A DNA stretch of 64,000 bases. Origin: Delftia tsuruhatensis (lineage in GTDB: Bacteria; Pseudomonadota; Gammaproteobacteria; Burkholderiales; Burkholderiaceae_C). Location: assembly GCF_903815225.1 (NCBI RefSeq), contig NZ_LR813084.1:4364001-4428000 (forward strand). The letters are read 5' to 3'. The notes below the pieces were generated by a model. It had not been told where the DNA came from, ran no database searches, and was given only the letters and a program-made list of their open reading frames with translations. Made by a program: the position numbers and the translations under genes. Numbering within the stretch: position 1 is the stretch's first letter; the number at the start of each line of letters is the position of its first letter. Positions 18,360 to 26,238 of this stretch are shown piece after piece.

Positions 18360-18413
18360 GCTGGGACGGCCGGTTTGCAAGTGTTCCATCCCGACGATCG
18401 AAGGAGTTCCGCC

Positions 18414-19694
18414 ATGGCGCCATCGCCCAAGTCCCCCACAGGCCCTCTCTCCGGCACCCAGCCCCTGCCCCGGCGCGGCTTTCTGCGCCAGGCCGGAGCC
18501 CTGGCAGGCGCCGCCGCGCTGTATGGCAACCTGGGCCATCACGGCGCCTGGGCCGCCGGCTCGGATGCGCCTGAAAAGAAGGAGGTGCGCATAGGCTTCA
18601 TTCCGCTGACCGACTGTGCCAGCGTGGTCATGGCCTCGGTGCTGGGGTTGGACCAGAAATACGGCGTCAAGATCATTCCGACCAAGGAAGCCAGCTGGGC
18701 CAGCGTGCGCGACAAGCTGGTCAACGGCGAGCTGGATTTCGCCCATGTGCTCTATGGCCTGGTCTATGGCGTGCAACTGGGTGTGGGCGGCACGAAAAAG
18801 GACATGGCAGTGCTGATGACGCTCAACCACAACGGCCAGGCCATCACGCTGTCAAGGAAGCTGGCCGACAAGGGTGCGGTCAACGGCGCGGGCCTGGCCC
18901 GGCTCATTGCCGGCGACAAGCGCGAATACACCTTCGCCCAGACTTTCCCCACGGGCACGCATGCCATGTGGCTGTATTACTGGCTGGCGGCCAACGGCAT
19001 CCATCCGCTCAGGGACGTCAAGGTCATCACCGTTCCCCCGCCGCAGATGGTGGCCAACATGCGCGTGGGCAACATGGACGGCTTTTGCGTGGGCGAGCCC
19101 TGGAACCACCGCGCCATCATGGACGGCATCGGCGTGACGGCCACCACCACCCAGGCCATCTGGAAAGACCACCCCGAGAAGGTGCTGGGCACCACGGCCG
19201 AATTCGCGCGCCAGTACCCGAACACCGCGCGCGCCGTCACGGCAGCCATCATCGAGGCGGGCCGCTGGATCGATGAAAGCCTGGCCAACAAGAGCCGCAT
19301 GGCCGACACCATCGCCGGCAAGGCCTATGTGAACACCAGCGTGGACGCCATCAACCAGCGCATCCTGGGCCGCTACCAGGACGGCATGGGCAGGACCTGG
19401 GACGACCCCGACCACATGAAGTTCCACGGCGACGGCAGCGTGGGCTATCCCTATCTGTCCGACGGCATGTGGTTCCTGACCCAGCACAAGCGCTGGGGCC
19501 TGCTCAAGGAGCACCCCGACTACCTGGGCGTGGCCCGGTCCGTGAACCGGCTGGACATCTACCAGCAGGCCGCCACCGCAGCCAAGGCACCGCTGCCCAA
19601 GGGGGAGATGCGCAGCAGCAAGCTCATGGACGGCACGGTCTGGGACGGCAAGGAGCCGCGCAAGTATGCCGACGGCTTCGCCATCAAGGCCTGA
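18414..19694 (+). CDS. nrtA: Nitrate ABC transporter substrate-binding protein (NrtA/NasF type)
   Basis: A 426-residue periplasmic nitrate/nitrite-binding protein. The start MAPSPKSPTG is set by AAGGAG eight bases upstream; an in-frame extension would run into the leader. A twin-arginine signal (PRRGFLRQAGALAGAAAL, residues about 22-39) predicts Tat export. The mature part starts EVRIGFIPLTDCASVVMAS, the conserved NrtA/CmpA ligand entry with the PLTDCA motif. GFCVGEPWNHRAI near residue 224 is the second binding-cleft segment. It is the first gene of the nrt operon, with nrtB 40 bp downstream, and its expression would need sigma-54 and relief of the leader terminator. Confidence 0.95.
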   Translation: MAPSPKSPTGPLSGTQPLPRRGFLRQAGALAGAAALYGNLGHHGAWAAGSDAPEKKEVRIGFIPLTDCASVVMASVLGLDQKYGVKIIPTKEASWASVRDKLVNGELDFAHVLYGLVYGVQLGVGGTKKDMAVLMTLNHNGQAITLSRKLADKGAVNGAGLARLIAGDKREYTFAQTFPTGTHAMWLYYWLAANGIHPLRDVKVITVPPPQMVANMRVGNMDGFCVGEPWNHRAIMDGIGVTATTTQAIWKDHPEKVLGTTAEFARQYPNTARAVTAAIIEAGRWIDESLANKSRMADTIAGKAYVNTSVDAINQRILGRYQDGMGRTWDDPDHMKFHGDGSVGYPYLSDGMWFLTQHKRWGLLKEHPDYLGVARSVNRLDIYQQAATAAKAPLPKGEMRSSKLMDGTVWDGKEPRKYADGFAIKA

Positions 19695-19734
19695 GCGTTT
19701 CACTTTGAAGACCCACCCCACCGAGGAACACACC

Positions 19735-20673
19735 ATGGTCAGCGCCGTCTTCCACTTCCCGGCCGAATCCGCTGCTGCAGCGCCTGCGACAGCCCTGGCG
19801 CCGGCAGCCGTACACGCACCCGCCACACCCTCCAAGCCCGCGGTTCGGACCACCCCCAAGCCCTCCGCCCCCACGCGCGACTGGGCCGCGTTCTCGCGCA
19901 CCTTCTGGCTGGCCCTGCTGCCGCCGCTGTGCGGCCTGGGCCTGCTCACGGGCCTGTGGTCCCTGGTGGCCGCGGGGCCCGGCCAGAGCATTCCCGGCCC
20001 GCTGGAGACCTGGCAGCAGGCCGTCGAGGTGTTCAGCGACCCGTTCTACCGCAACGGACCCAACGACCAGGGCGTCGGCTGGAATGTGCTGGCCTCGCTG
20101 CAGCGCGTGGCCATGGGCTTCGGCCTGGCGGCCCTGGTGGGCATACCGGCCGGTTTCGTGATCGGGCGCTTCAGCTTCCTGTCACGCATGTTCAATCCGC
20201 TGATCAGCCTGCTTCGCCCCGTCTCGCCCCTGGCCTGGCTGCCCATCGGCCTGCTGGTCTTCAAGGGCGCCAACCCGGCGGCCATCTGGACCATCTTCAT
20301 CTGCTCGATCTGGCCCATGCTCATCAACACCGCCGTGGGCGTGCAGCGCGTGCCCCAGGACTACATGAACGTGGCACGCGTGCTCAACCTCAGCGAATGG
20401 AAGATCGCCACCACCATCCTGTTCCCGGCCGTGCTGCCCTACATGCTCACAGGCGTGCGCCTGGCCGTGGGAACGGCCTGGCTGGTCATCGTCGCGGCCG
20501 AGATGCTCACGGGCGGCGTGGGCATCGGCTTCTGGGTCTGGGACGAGTGGAACAACCTGAATGTGAAGAACATCATCATCGCGATCTTCGTGATCGGCAT
20601 CGTCGGCCTGCTGCTGGAGCTGGCCCTGGTCAAGCTGGCAACGGCATTCACGTTCGAAGAGGTGAAGGCATGA
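19735..20673 (+). CDS. nrtB: Nitrate ABC transporter permease (NrtB/NasE type)
   Basis: A 312-residue BPD-type inner-membrane permease for nitrate. The start MVSAVFHFPAE has GAGGA five bases upstream. About 55 residues of Ala/Pro-rich cytoplasmic N-terminus precede the first helix (WLALLPPLCGLGLLTGLW). The family's TIGR01183-like core follows with QRVAMGFGLAALVGIPAGFV, LRPVSPLAWLPIGLLVFKG near residue 170 and an EAA-type loop ARVLNLSEWKIATTILFPAV near 214-233, which contacts the ATPase. GVGIGFWVWDEWNNLN lies near 260. Its stop overlaps the ATPase start (ATGA), implying translational coupling. Confidence 0.95.
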   Translation: MVSAVFHFPAESAAAAPATALAPAAVHAPATPSKPAVRTTPKPSAPTRDWAAFSRTFWLALLPPLCGLGLLTGLWSLVAAGPGQSIPGPLETWQQAVEVFSDPFYRNGPNDQGVGWNVLASLQRVAMGFGLAALVGIPAGFVIGRFSFLSRMFNPLISLLRPVSPLAWLPIGLLVFKGANPAAIWTIFICSIWPMLINTAVGVQRVPQDYMNVARVLNLSEWKIATTILFPAVLPYMLTGVRLAVGTAWLVIVAAEMLTGGVGIGFWVWDEWNNLNVKNIIIAIFVIGIVGLLLELALVKLATAFTFEEVKA

Positions 20674-21476
20674 ACGCATCCTCCAGATTCATCGAGATCC
20701 AGGGCGTGGAGCAGAGCTTCAAGACCGCCAAGGGCCTGTTTCCGGCACTGCGCAACATCGACCTGAACATCACCAGGGGCGAATTCGTCTCTCTGATCGG
20801 CCACTCCGGCTGCGGCAAGTCGACCCTGCTGAACCTGATCGCGGGCCTGACCACGCCCACCTCGGGCGTGCTGCTGTGCGCCAACAAGGAGATCAAGGGC
20901 CCGGGGCCCGAGCGTGCCGTGGTCTTCCAGAACCATTCGCTGCTGCCCTGGCTGACCTGCGAGGGCAACATCCTTCTGGCCGTCGAACGCGTCCATGGCC
21001 GCAGCGAAGGCCGCGCCCAGCTCAAGGCCCGCACCATGGCAGCGCTGGAAATGGTGGGCCTGGCCCATGCCGCGCACAAGCGGCCCGGGGAAATCTCGGG
21101 CGGCATGAAGCAGCGCGTGGGCATCGCGCGCGCACTGTCCATGGAGCCGCAGGTGCTGTTGATGGACGAACCCTTCGGCGCGCTGGACGCGCTCACGCGC
21201 GCCAGGCTGCAGGATGAGCTGCTCGAGATCGTGGCACGCACGCGCAGCACCGTGGTCATGGTCACCCACGACGTGGACGAGGCCGTGCTGCTGTCCGACA
21301 GGATCGTGATGATGACCAACGGCCCGGCCGCGACCATCGGCGAGGTGCTGGACGTGGGCATCGCCCGCCCGCGCAACCGCGTGGCACTGGCCGAGGACGA
21401 GCGCTACCTGCTGTGCCGCAAGGCGGTGATCGACTTCCTCTACACACGCCAGGGACATGTGGAGAAAGCGGCCTGA
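20670..21476 (+). CDS. nrtD: Nitrate ABC transporter ATP-binding protein (NrtD/NasD type)
   Basis: A 268-residue ABC ATPase that powers nitrate import. Walker A is GHSGCGKST (about residues 47-55), the Q-loop is VVFQNHSLLPWLT, the signature is ISGGMKQR (about 145-152), Walker B is VLLMDEPFGALD, and the switch His is in VMVTHDVDEAV. The LLPWLT sequence after the Q-loop is typical of nitrate/taurine-type ATPases. It has a single ATPase domain with no C-terminal binding-protein fusion, so it is NrtD/NasD-like rather than cyanobacterial NrtC. The start overlaps the permease stop. Last gene of the nrt operon; convergent with the CBS-domain gene 31 bp away. Confidence 0.94.
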   Translation: MNASSRFIEIQGVEQSFKTAKGLFPALRNIDLNITRGEFVSLIGHSGCGKSTLLNLIAGLTTPTSGVLLCANKEIKGPGPERAVVFQNHSLLPWLTCEGNILLAVERVHGRSEGRAQLKARTMAALEMVGLAHAAHKRPGEISGGMKQRVGIARALSMEPQVLLMDEPFGALDALTRARLQDELLEIVARTRSTVVMVTHDVDEAVLLSDRIVMMTNGPAATIGEVLDVGIARPRNRVALAEDERYLLCRKAVIDFLYTRQGHVEKAA

Positions 21477-21507
21477 GGCCGCCTTGCCGCACGGCCCCGG
21501 GGCCGGC

Positions 21508-21948
21508 TCAGTGCCGGCCCGAGATGTAGTGTTCCAGCTGCTCGATGATGAACTTCTGCTCGGAGATGATGTCCTTGACCAGGTCCCCGATGGAGATCAG
21601 GCCCAGGAGGCTTCCGGCCTCATCCACCACGGGCAAGTGGCGCAGCCGGTTCTCGGTCATCACCGCCATGCATTCCTGCGTGGTCTGGGCGGGTCCCACG
21701 AACAGCACATCGCGCGTCATCACGTCGCGCACCAGGGTGGCGCCCGAGGTACGCCCCAGCAGGGCGATCTTGCGCGCATAGTCGCGCTCGGTGACGATGC
21801 CGGCAATGTGCTCACCCTCCATCACCAGCAGGGCGCCGATGCCCTTGTCGGCCATGAGCCGCAGTGCATCGAGCACGGAATCGGTGGGTGCGATGCTGTA
21901 CACCGCATTGCTGGGCTTGGACTTGAGAATCTCTGCAACTGCTGTCAT
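21508..21948 (-). CDS. Two-CBS-domain protein
   Basis: A 146-residue protein made of a tandem pair of CBS domains (about residues 8-65 and 75-130), a module that binds adenine nucleotides. Each half ends in the family pattern: GALLVMEGEHIAGIVTERDY in the first and LPVVDEAGSLLGLISIGDLV in the second. No catalytic domain is attached. The short C-terminal tail IISEQKFIIEQLEHYISG is shared with stand-alone CBS proteins of beta-proteobacteria. Its role is unknown; it probably senses energy state for a partner. It is convergent with the nrt operon and has no obvious functional link to it. Confidence 0.93.
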   Translation of the reverse strand: MTAVAEILKSKPSNAVYSIAPTDSVLDALRLMADKGIGALLVMEGEHIAGIVTERDYARKIALLGRTSGATLVRDVMTRDVLFVGPAQTTQECMAVMTENRLRHLPVVDEAGSLLGLISIGDLVKDIISEQKFIIEQLEHYISGRH

Positions 21949-22002
21949 GGGGGCCTTTCAGTCGTTCGCCAATCCGGTTCTAGTGTCATCCGAACCACGC
22001 CC

Positions 22003-22047
22003 AAAAAGCAACAGGGCCAGCGCGTGTCGCACACGCACCGGCCCTGT
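22003..22047 (-). terminator. Terminator of the DUF937 gene
   Basis: The stem ACAGGGCC/GGCCCTGT (22011-22018 with 22040-22047) with an inner GCGTGT/ACACGC stem is followed on the minus strand by a short spacer and T5. It lies 22 bp after the DUF937 stop and upstream of the CBS gene. Confidence 0.8.
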
Positions 22048-22069
22048 CCGCCCCAGAGACCGCGGTGGG

Positions 22070-22714
22070 TCAGCGGCGGCCGCCCAAGAGGCTTCCGCCG
22101 ATCTTCAGCAGATCGCCCAGACCCACCTGGCCATCGCCATCCTGGTCGAGCAGGCTGCCCAGCAGCCCTCCGCCCAGGCCGCCCTGCTGCTGCGCATGGG
22201 CCTGCTCGCGGCCCAGCGCCTGGCCAAGGCCGCCAGCATCCAGGCCTCCCGCTTTCACGCGCTGTGCGAGAAAGGACATGACGATGGGCGCCAGCAGTTG
22301 CAGCAGCTGGGCCGCACCGCTGCTGCCCAGGCCCGTGGCCTGGCCCAGTCCGTCCTGCGCGCGCTGCTGGTTGCCGCCCAGGATGTGGCCGAGGATGGCC
22401 GCTCCATCGAGGCTGCCGCCACCGCCCGCAGCTCCCGCGCCCCCGCCCAGCAGCGAGCCCAGCAGGCCCCCGAGGTCCAGGCCCGCGCCACCGCCCATGG
22501 CACCATGGTCGCGCTGCAGCGCACCGAAGAGGTTGGCCGCACCTTGCGGCTCGGCCGCGTTACGGCCCAGCGAGGCCAGCAGGACGGGAAGGGCCGCGCC
22601 CACGGCGCTTTCGGTCTGCGCGGGGCTGGCGCCGATCTGGTTCGCCATCTGCTGCATGGGCGCGCCCTGCAGTTGGGCCATCAGTTCGGCGGCCAGGGAA
22701 GAGCTGGAATTCAT
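22070..22714 (-). CDS. YidB-family (DUF937) protein with an EF-hand-like loop
   Basis: A 214-residue protein of the YidB/DUF937 family. The start MNSSSSLAAELM has AAGGA upstream; 18 codons of extra frame are ignored. The N-terminal DUF937 part (about residues 1-95) contains QMANQIGASPAQTESAVGAA. Gly-rich low-complexity segments (GLLGSLLGGGAGAAGGGG near 83-100) separate it from a second helical part. Near the C-terminus (about 187-202) sits DQDGDGQVGLGDLL, which has the D-x-D-x-D-G spacing of an EF-hand or dockerin calcium loop. Function is unknown; the family is small and soluble with no signal peptide here. Confidence 0.88.
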   Translation of the reverse strand: MNSSSSLAAELMAQLQGAPMQQMANQIGASPAQTESAVGAALPVLLASLGRNAAEPQGAANLFGALQRDHGAMGGGAGLDLGGLLGSLLGGGAGAAGGGGSLDGAAILGHILGGNQQRAQDGLGQATGLGSSGAAQLLQLLAPIVMSFLAQRVKAGGLDAGGLGQALGREQAHAQQQGGLGGGLLGSLLDQDGDGQVGLGDLLKIGGSLLGGRR

Positions 22715-22855
22715 GGTCGTTCCTTCATCCGGTCGCCCGGACAACACAAAGCGACATGGTATGCGCAAGCGGGCGCACCGTGCATGGCAGCGCCCGGCCC
22801 AAGTGTCAACGATGTTTTCCAGTGGCGCACGGGCACCGCCCTGTCCTGACTGTGC

Positions 22856-24529
22856 TCAGGCCGCCGTCAACGCGCGCGGGGGCTGCGCACGCGGCTGGCG
22901 GGCCTGCGCCTTCATGGCACGGCGCAGGGCCACGGCATCGCCCGCACCCGCCGCAGTCCGGGCTGCGGTATCGAGACGGAAGACCTGCACGGTCTCCGCC
23001 ACGGTCTGCGCCTGGGCCTGCAAGGCCATGGCCGAGGCGGCGTTCTGCTCGACCAGGGCTGCATTCTGCTGCGTGATGTTGTCCAGGTGCGCCACGGCCG
23101 CATTGACCTGCGAGATCCCGCTGAGCTGCTCGCTGGAGGCGCTGTGGATCTCGCTGATCAGCAGGCTCACGCGGCGCACCAGGTCCAGGGACTCGGACAT
23201 GGTCCTTTGCGCGACCTCGGTCTTCTGGTTGCCGTCCAGCACCTTGGCCGCGGAGTCGTCGATGAGCTCGCGGATCTCCTTGGCCGCGGCCAGCGTGCGC
23301 TGCGAGAGGCTGCGCACCTCGGCGGCCACGACGGCGAAGCCCCGGCCCTGGTCGCCCGCGCGCGCCGCCTCGACGGCCGCGTTGAGCGCGAGGATGTTGG
23401 TCTGGAAGGCTATGGAGTCGATGAGCTGCGTGATCTCCCCGATGCGCCCGGACGCGGACTGGATCTGCTTCATGGTCGCGGCCACGCCGTCGACGGCGCC
23501 GCTGCTGCGTTCGGCCACCTCGCTGGCCTGGGTCGCGAGGTCCGTGGCCTGGCGCGCCGAGTCGGCCGTGTGCTTGACGGTGCCGGTGATCTGCTCCATC
23601 GAGGCCGCCGTCTGCTGCAGGTTGCCGGCCTGGGTCTCGGTGCGCGCGGAAAGATCTTGGTTGCCCTGGGCGATCTCCCGGCTGGATACCTGCATCTTGT
23701 CGCTCTCCTCGCGCGCATCCCGCACGATGGACAGCAGGTTCACGTTGAGCTGGCTCAGCGCCTTCTCCAGATCGCCGACCACATCCTTGCGCGTGATGCG
23801 CAGCGTCTGCGTCAGATCCCCCGCCGCGAGCCGGTTGGCCTGGCGCACCATCTGCGCCAGCGGCGCCACGGTCAGGCGGTAGGCCCAGCCCACGGCCAGC
23901 ACCGTGAACGCACAGGCGGCCAGCCAGGCCAGGCCCGACCACAGGTGCAGCGTATGACCGCCCGCCATGGCCGCGCCGAAGGCCGCCGCCAGCACCAGGG
24001 AAAAGACGAGGGCCAGCTTGCCCGCCAGCCCCAGGTTCAGCGCATCGGTCACGCGGCCTCGCAGATTCTTGCGCACCAGGTGGCCGGCACGCAGCACATG
24101 GACCAGGCGCCCCGCCTCCTTTTCGGCACGCATGGTGGCGTACAGGTGCTCGGCCGCATCGATCTGCTCACGCGTGGCCTCGGTGCGCACCGACATGTAG
24201 CCCGAGGGTTGCTCGCCTTCCATCAGTGGCGTCACATTGGCCATGACCCAGTAGTAGTCGCCGTTCTTGCGCCGGTTCTTCACGGGTGCGGACCACGGCA
24301 GGCCGGCGGCGATGGTCTCCCACATGTCCCGGAAAGCCTCCTCGGGCATGTCGGGATGGCGGATCATGTTGTGGGGCTGGCCCAGCAGTTCCTCCCGTTC
24401 GTAGCCGCTGACCTCGATGAACATCGGGTTGCAGTACAGGATGCGGCCCTTGAGGTCCGTGGTGGACACAAGGGTCTGGCCCTTGGGGAACGCGTATTCG
24501 CGCGTGTTGACTGGCAGATTCACTCTCAT
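22856..24529 (-). CDS. PAS-containing methyl-accepting chemotaxis protein, Aer-like
   Basis: A 557-residue chemoreceptor with an N-terminal PAS domain (about residues 8-115; NPMFIEVSGYEREELLGQPH then RRKNGDYYWVMANVTPL). Two hydrophobic helices follow (about 168-210), then a HAMP-like linker and a long signalling domain. The hairpin tip is typical: IDSIAFQTNILALNAAVEAA then RAGDQGRGFAVVAAEVRSLS (about 365-405). This layout is that of the aerotaxis receptor Aer, whose PAS binds FAD and reports redox state; flavin binding here is inferred. There is no CheR/CheB-tethering pentapeptide at the C-terminus, which ends in an Arg/Pro/Ala-rich tail. It lies divergently upstream of the nas reductase operon across a 415-bp control region. 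Confidence 0.94.
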   Translation of the reverse strand: MRVNLPVNTREYAFPKGQTLVSTTDLKGRILYCNPMFIEVSGYEREELLGQPHNMIRHPDMPEEAFRDMWETIAAGLPWSAPVKNRRKNGDYYWVMANVTPLMEGEQPSGYMSVRTEATREQIDAAEHLYATMRAEKEAGRLVHVLRAGHLVRKNLRGRVTDALNLGLAGKLALVFSLVLAAAFGAAMAGGHTLHLWSGLAWLAACAFTVLAVGWAYRLTVAPLAQMVRQANRLAAGDLTQTLRITRKDVVGDLEKALSQLNVNLLSIVRDAREESDKMQVSSREIAQGNQDLSARTETQAGNLQQTAASMEQITGTVKHTADSARQATDLATQASEVAERSSGAVDGVAATMKQIQSASGRIGEITQLIDSIAFQTNILALNAAVEAARAGDQGRGFAVVAAEVRSLSQRTLAAAKEIRELIDDSAAKVLDGNQKTEVAQRTMSESLDLVRRVSLLISEIHSASSEQLSGISQVNAAVAHLDNITQQNAALVEQNAASAMALQAQAQTVAETVQVFRLDTAARTAAGAGDAVALRRAMKAQARQPRAQPPRALTAA

Positions 24530-24695
24530 AGGCAGGCTCCCCTGAAGAAGAAAAATCTTTCACGTCATGGGCAGGCCCGGCAAAGCCGACGTCCCGCAGG
24601 CACTGGTTGTAGTCCCAATCCGTCACATTTGAAACAAATAAGCACAAAAGCTCCATTCGATTCAGCCATCTGATATGGCTGTGTCGATAGCGTGC

Positions 24696-24710
24696 GCACC
24701 ACTTTGCAGC
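24696..24710. promoter_or_regulatory. Degenerate NtrC-like site upstream of the nas operon
   Basis: GCACC-ACTT-TGCAGC keeps the left half of GCACY-N4-TGGTGC exactly and differs at two positions in the right half. It lies about 107 bp upstream of the predicted start, the same distance as the perfect site at nrtA, which supports it despite the mismatches. Confidence 0.45.
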
Positions 24711-24782
24711 GACGGCGCACCCCCATGGCTCCGCCAAAGTGGCCGCAACGGCCTTGCCGCCGTCTCACGAGGCGGCCTCGCA

Positions 24783-24799
24783 CTGGCACGCCGCTTGCT
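24783..24799 (+). promoter_or_regulatory. Sigma-54 promoter of the nas reductase operon
   Basis: CTGGCACG-CCGC-TTGCT matches the full -24/-12 consensus (YTGGCACG-N4-TTGCW) without a mismatch, with 10 bp between GG (24785-24786) and GC (24797-24798). Predicted transcription start near 24810. Confidence 0.88.
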
Positions 24800-24829
24800 A
24801 ACTCCTGCGCATGGCCATTCGTGGCCGCA

Positions 24830-24858
24830 GGGCAAGGTGCAATGGCGTGCCGCAGCCC
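24830..24858 (+). promoter_or_regulatory. Candidate ANTAR-target hairpin P1 in the nas leader
   Basis: GGGC (24830-24833) pairs with GCCC (24855-24858). After an internal loop, GCA (24839-24841) pairs with TGC (24848-24850) around the six-base loop ATGGCG, which has A at 1 and G at 4. The stem is weaker than at nrtA. A competing hairpin, GGCC-ATTCGT-GGCC, lies just upstream (24813-24826). Confidence 0.45.
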
Positions 24859-24923
24859 AGGACGAAGGCGTCACCCAGCGCGCAGGCAGCCGCCGCGCAG
24901 CGTGGGGACGCCTTTCTTTTTTT
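24857..24923 (+). terminator. nas leader: P2 hairpin overlapping an intrinsic terminator
   Basis: AAGGCGTC (24865-24872) pairs with GACGCCTT (24907-24914), with an added CCC/GGG inside, and is followed by TCTTTTTTT. As at nrtA, the sequence CCAGGAC-loop-GTCAC lets GAC pair with GTC around a six-base loop, here GAAGGC (24864-24869). That fold takes up the 5' terminator strand. The loop keeps G at position 4 but has G, not A, at position 1. Confidence 0.7.
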
Positions 24924-24944
24924 CCGGACCGCAGCGGAGGCACG

Positions 24945-26180
24945 ATGAAGAAATCGAGGCTGGTGATGGTGGGCAACGGCATGGCCGGGGTGCGCATGCT
25001 GGAGGAGTTGCTCGCGATCGCGCCCGATCTCCACGAGATCACGGTATTCGGCGCCGAGCCCTACCCCAACTACAACCGCATCATGCTGTCCCCTGTGCTC
25101 GCGGGCGAGCAGCAGCTCGACGCGATCATCCTCAATGACTGGTCCTGGTATGAGCGACACGGCATCACGCTGCACGCGGGCTGCCGCGTCCATGCCGTGG
25201 ACCGCGCGCGCCGCATGGTCCACGCGATGGACGCCACGGGAAGGCCCGTGAGCGCCGCCTACGACCGGCTGATCCTCGCCACGGGTTCACGCCCTGTCAT
25301 GCTGCCCGTGCCAGGGTGCGAGCTGCAAGGCGTGCTCGGCTACCGAGACATCGCCGACACCCGGGCCATGATCGCAGCGGCGGCCAGCCACCGCCATGCC
25401 GTGGTCATCGGCGGTGGTCTGCTGGGACTGGAAGCGGCCAACGGCCTCATGAAACGCGGCATGGAAGTCACCGTCGTCCACGCAGGCGCGCGGCTGCTGG
25501 ACCGCCAGCTTGACGAGACGGCCGCGGCCCTGCTGCAAGTCTCGCTGGCCGAGCGCGGCATGCGCTTTCTGATGCAGGCCCAGACCAGGGCGCTGACGGG
25601 CGATGGCCGGGGGCGAGTGGCCTGCGTGCACCTGCACGATGGCCGCGAGGCGCCGGCCTCGCTGGTGGTCATGGCCGTGGGCATCCGCCCCGAGACCGCG
25701 CTGGCCGAGCAGATGCACCTGCACGTGGAGCGCGGCATCGTGGTCAGCGACACCCTCCAGACCGTCACCGACCCGCGCATCCATGCCGTGGGCGAGTGCG
25801 CCGCCCACCGGGGCGTGGCCTACGGGCTGGTGGCACCGCTGTTCGAGCAGGCCAAGGTGCTGGCCAACCATCTGGCCGAGATCGGCATCGGCAGCTACCC
25901 GGGCTCGCAGACCTCGGCGAGGCTCAAGGTCACCGGCATCGACCTGTTCAGCGCGGGCGACTTCCGCGGGGGCGGGGACACGCAGGAGCTCGTGCTCAGC
26001 GATCCCGGCGCGGGCGTGTACCGCAAGCTGGTGCTGCGCGGCGACCGGCTGGTGGGCGCCTGCCTCTATGGCGACACCGACGGCGGCAGCTGGTACTTGC
26101 GCCTGCTGCGCGAGGGTGCCTCGGTGCAGGACATCCGCGACCAGCTCATGTTCGGAGAGGGCCAGGCCGACGCCGGGTGA
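24945..26180 (+). CDS. FAD/NAD(P)H oxidoreductase, likely electron-transfer subunit of assimilatory nitrate reductase (NasC type)
   Basis: A 411-residue pyridine nucleotide-disulfide family reductase resembling the N-terminal half of NirB and Klebsiella NasC, which pass NAD(P)H electrons to NasA. FAD binding: LVMVGNGMAGVRMLEELL (residues about 5-22). NAD(P) binding: AVVIGGGLLGLEAANGLM near 150-167. A second FAD contact is HAVGECAAHRGVAYGLVAPL near 280. The NirB-like PNYNRIMLSPVLAGEQ lies near residues 43-58. No BFD or ferredoxin domain is attached, unlike full NirB. The start is set by CGGAGG just upstream; the longer frame crosses the leader terminator. First gene of the operon that continues with nasA 58 bp downstream. 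Confidence 0.9.
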   Translation: MKKSRLVMVGNGMAGVRMLEELLAIAPDLHEITVFGAEPYPNYNRIMLSPVLAGEQQLDAIILNDWSWYERHGITLHAGCRVHAVDRARRMVHAMDATGRPVSAAYDRLILATGSRPVMLPVPGCELQGVLGYRDIADTRAMIAAAASHRHAVVIGGGLLGLEAANGLMKRGMEVTVVHAGARLLDRQLDETAAALLQVSLAERGMRFLMQAQTRALTGDGRGRVACVHLHDGREAPASLVVMAVGIRPETALAEQMHLHVERGIVVSDTLQTVTDPRIHAVGECAAHRGVAYGLVAPLFEQAKVLANHLAEIGIGSYPGSQTSARLKVTGIDLFSAGDFRGGGDTQELVLSDPGAGVYRKLVLRGDRLVGACLYGDTDGGSWYLRLLREGASVQDIRDQLMFGEGQADAG

Positions 26181-26238
26181 CGGTGCCGTGCTCCGCGCCA
26201 CCACCTCCCACGCCCCCTCATCCCACATCAGGCACGCC

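Larger units (their letters stand above)
18113..18413 (+). other. nrtA control region: NtrC site, sigma-54 promoter, antiterminator leader
   Basis: This 301-bp gap between nasR and nrtA is fully occupied by control elements, in order: an NtrC-like palindrome (18144-18158), a sigma-54 promoter (18232-18248), a first hexaloop hairpin (18263-18282), a second hairpin overlapping an intrinsic terminator (18305-18359), and the nrtA ribosome site AAGGAG (18401-18406). Confidence 0.75.
24530..24944 (+). other. Control region of the nas reductase operon
   Basis: This 415-bp gap between the divergent chemoreceptor and the flavoprotein reductase gene holds a 7-bp inverted repeat CAGCCAT-CTGAT-ATGGCTG (24663-24681), a degenerate NtrC-like site (24696-24710), a sigma-54 promoter (24783-24799), and a leader of about 135 nt with hairpins and an intrinsic terminator (24830-24923). 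The ribosome site CGGAGG lies just after the terminator. Confidence 0.7.
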
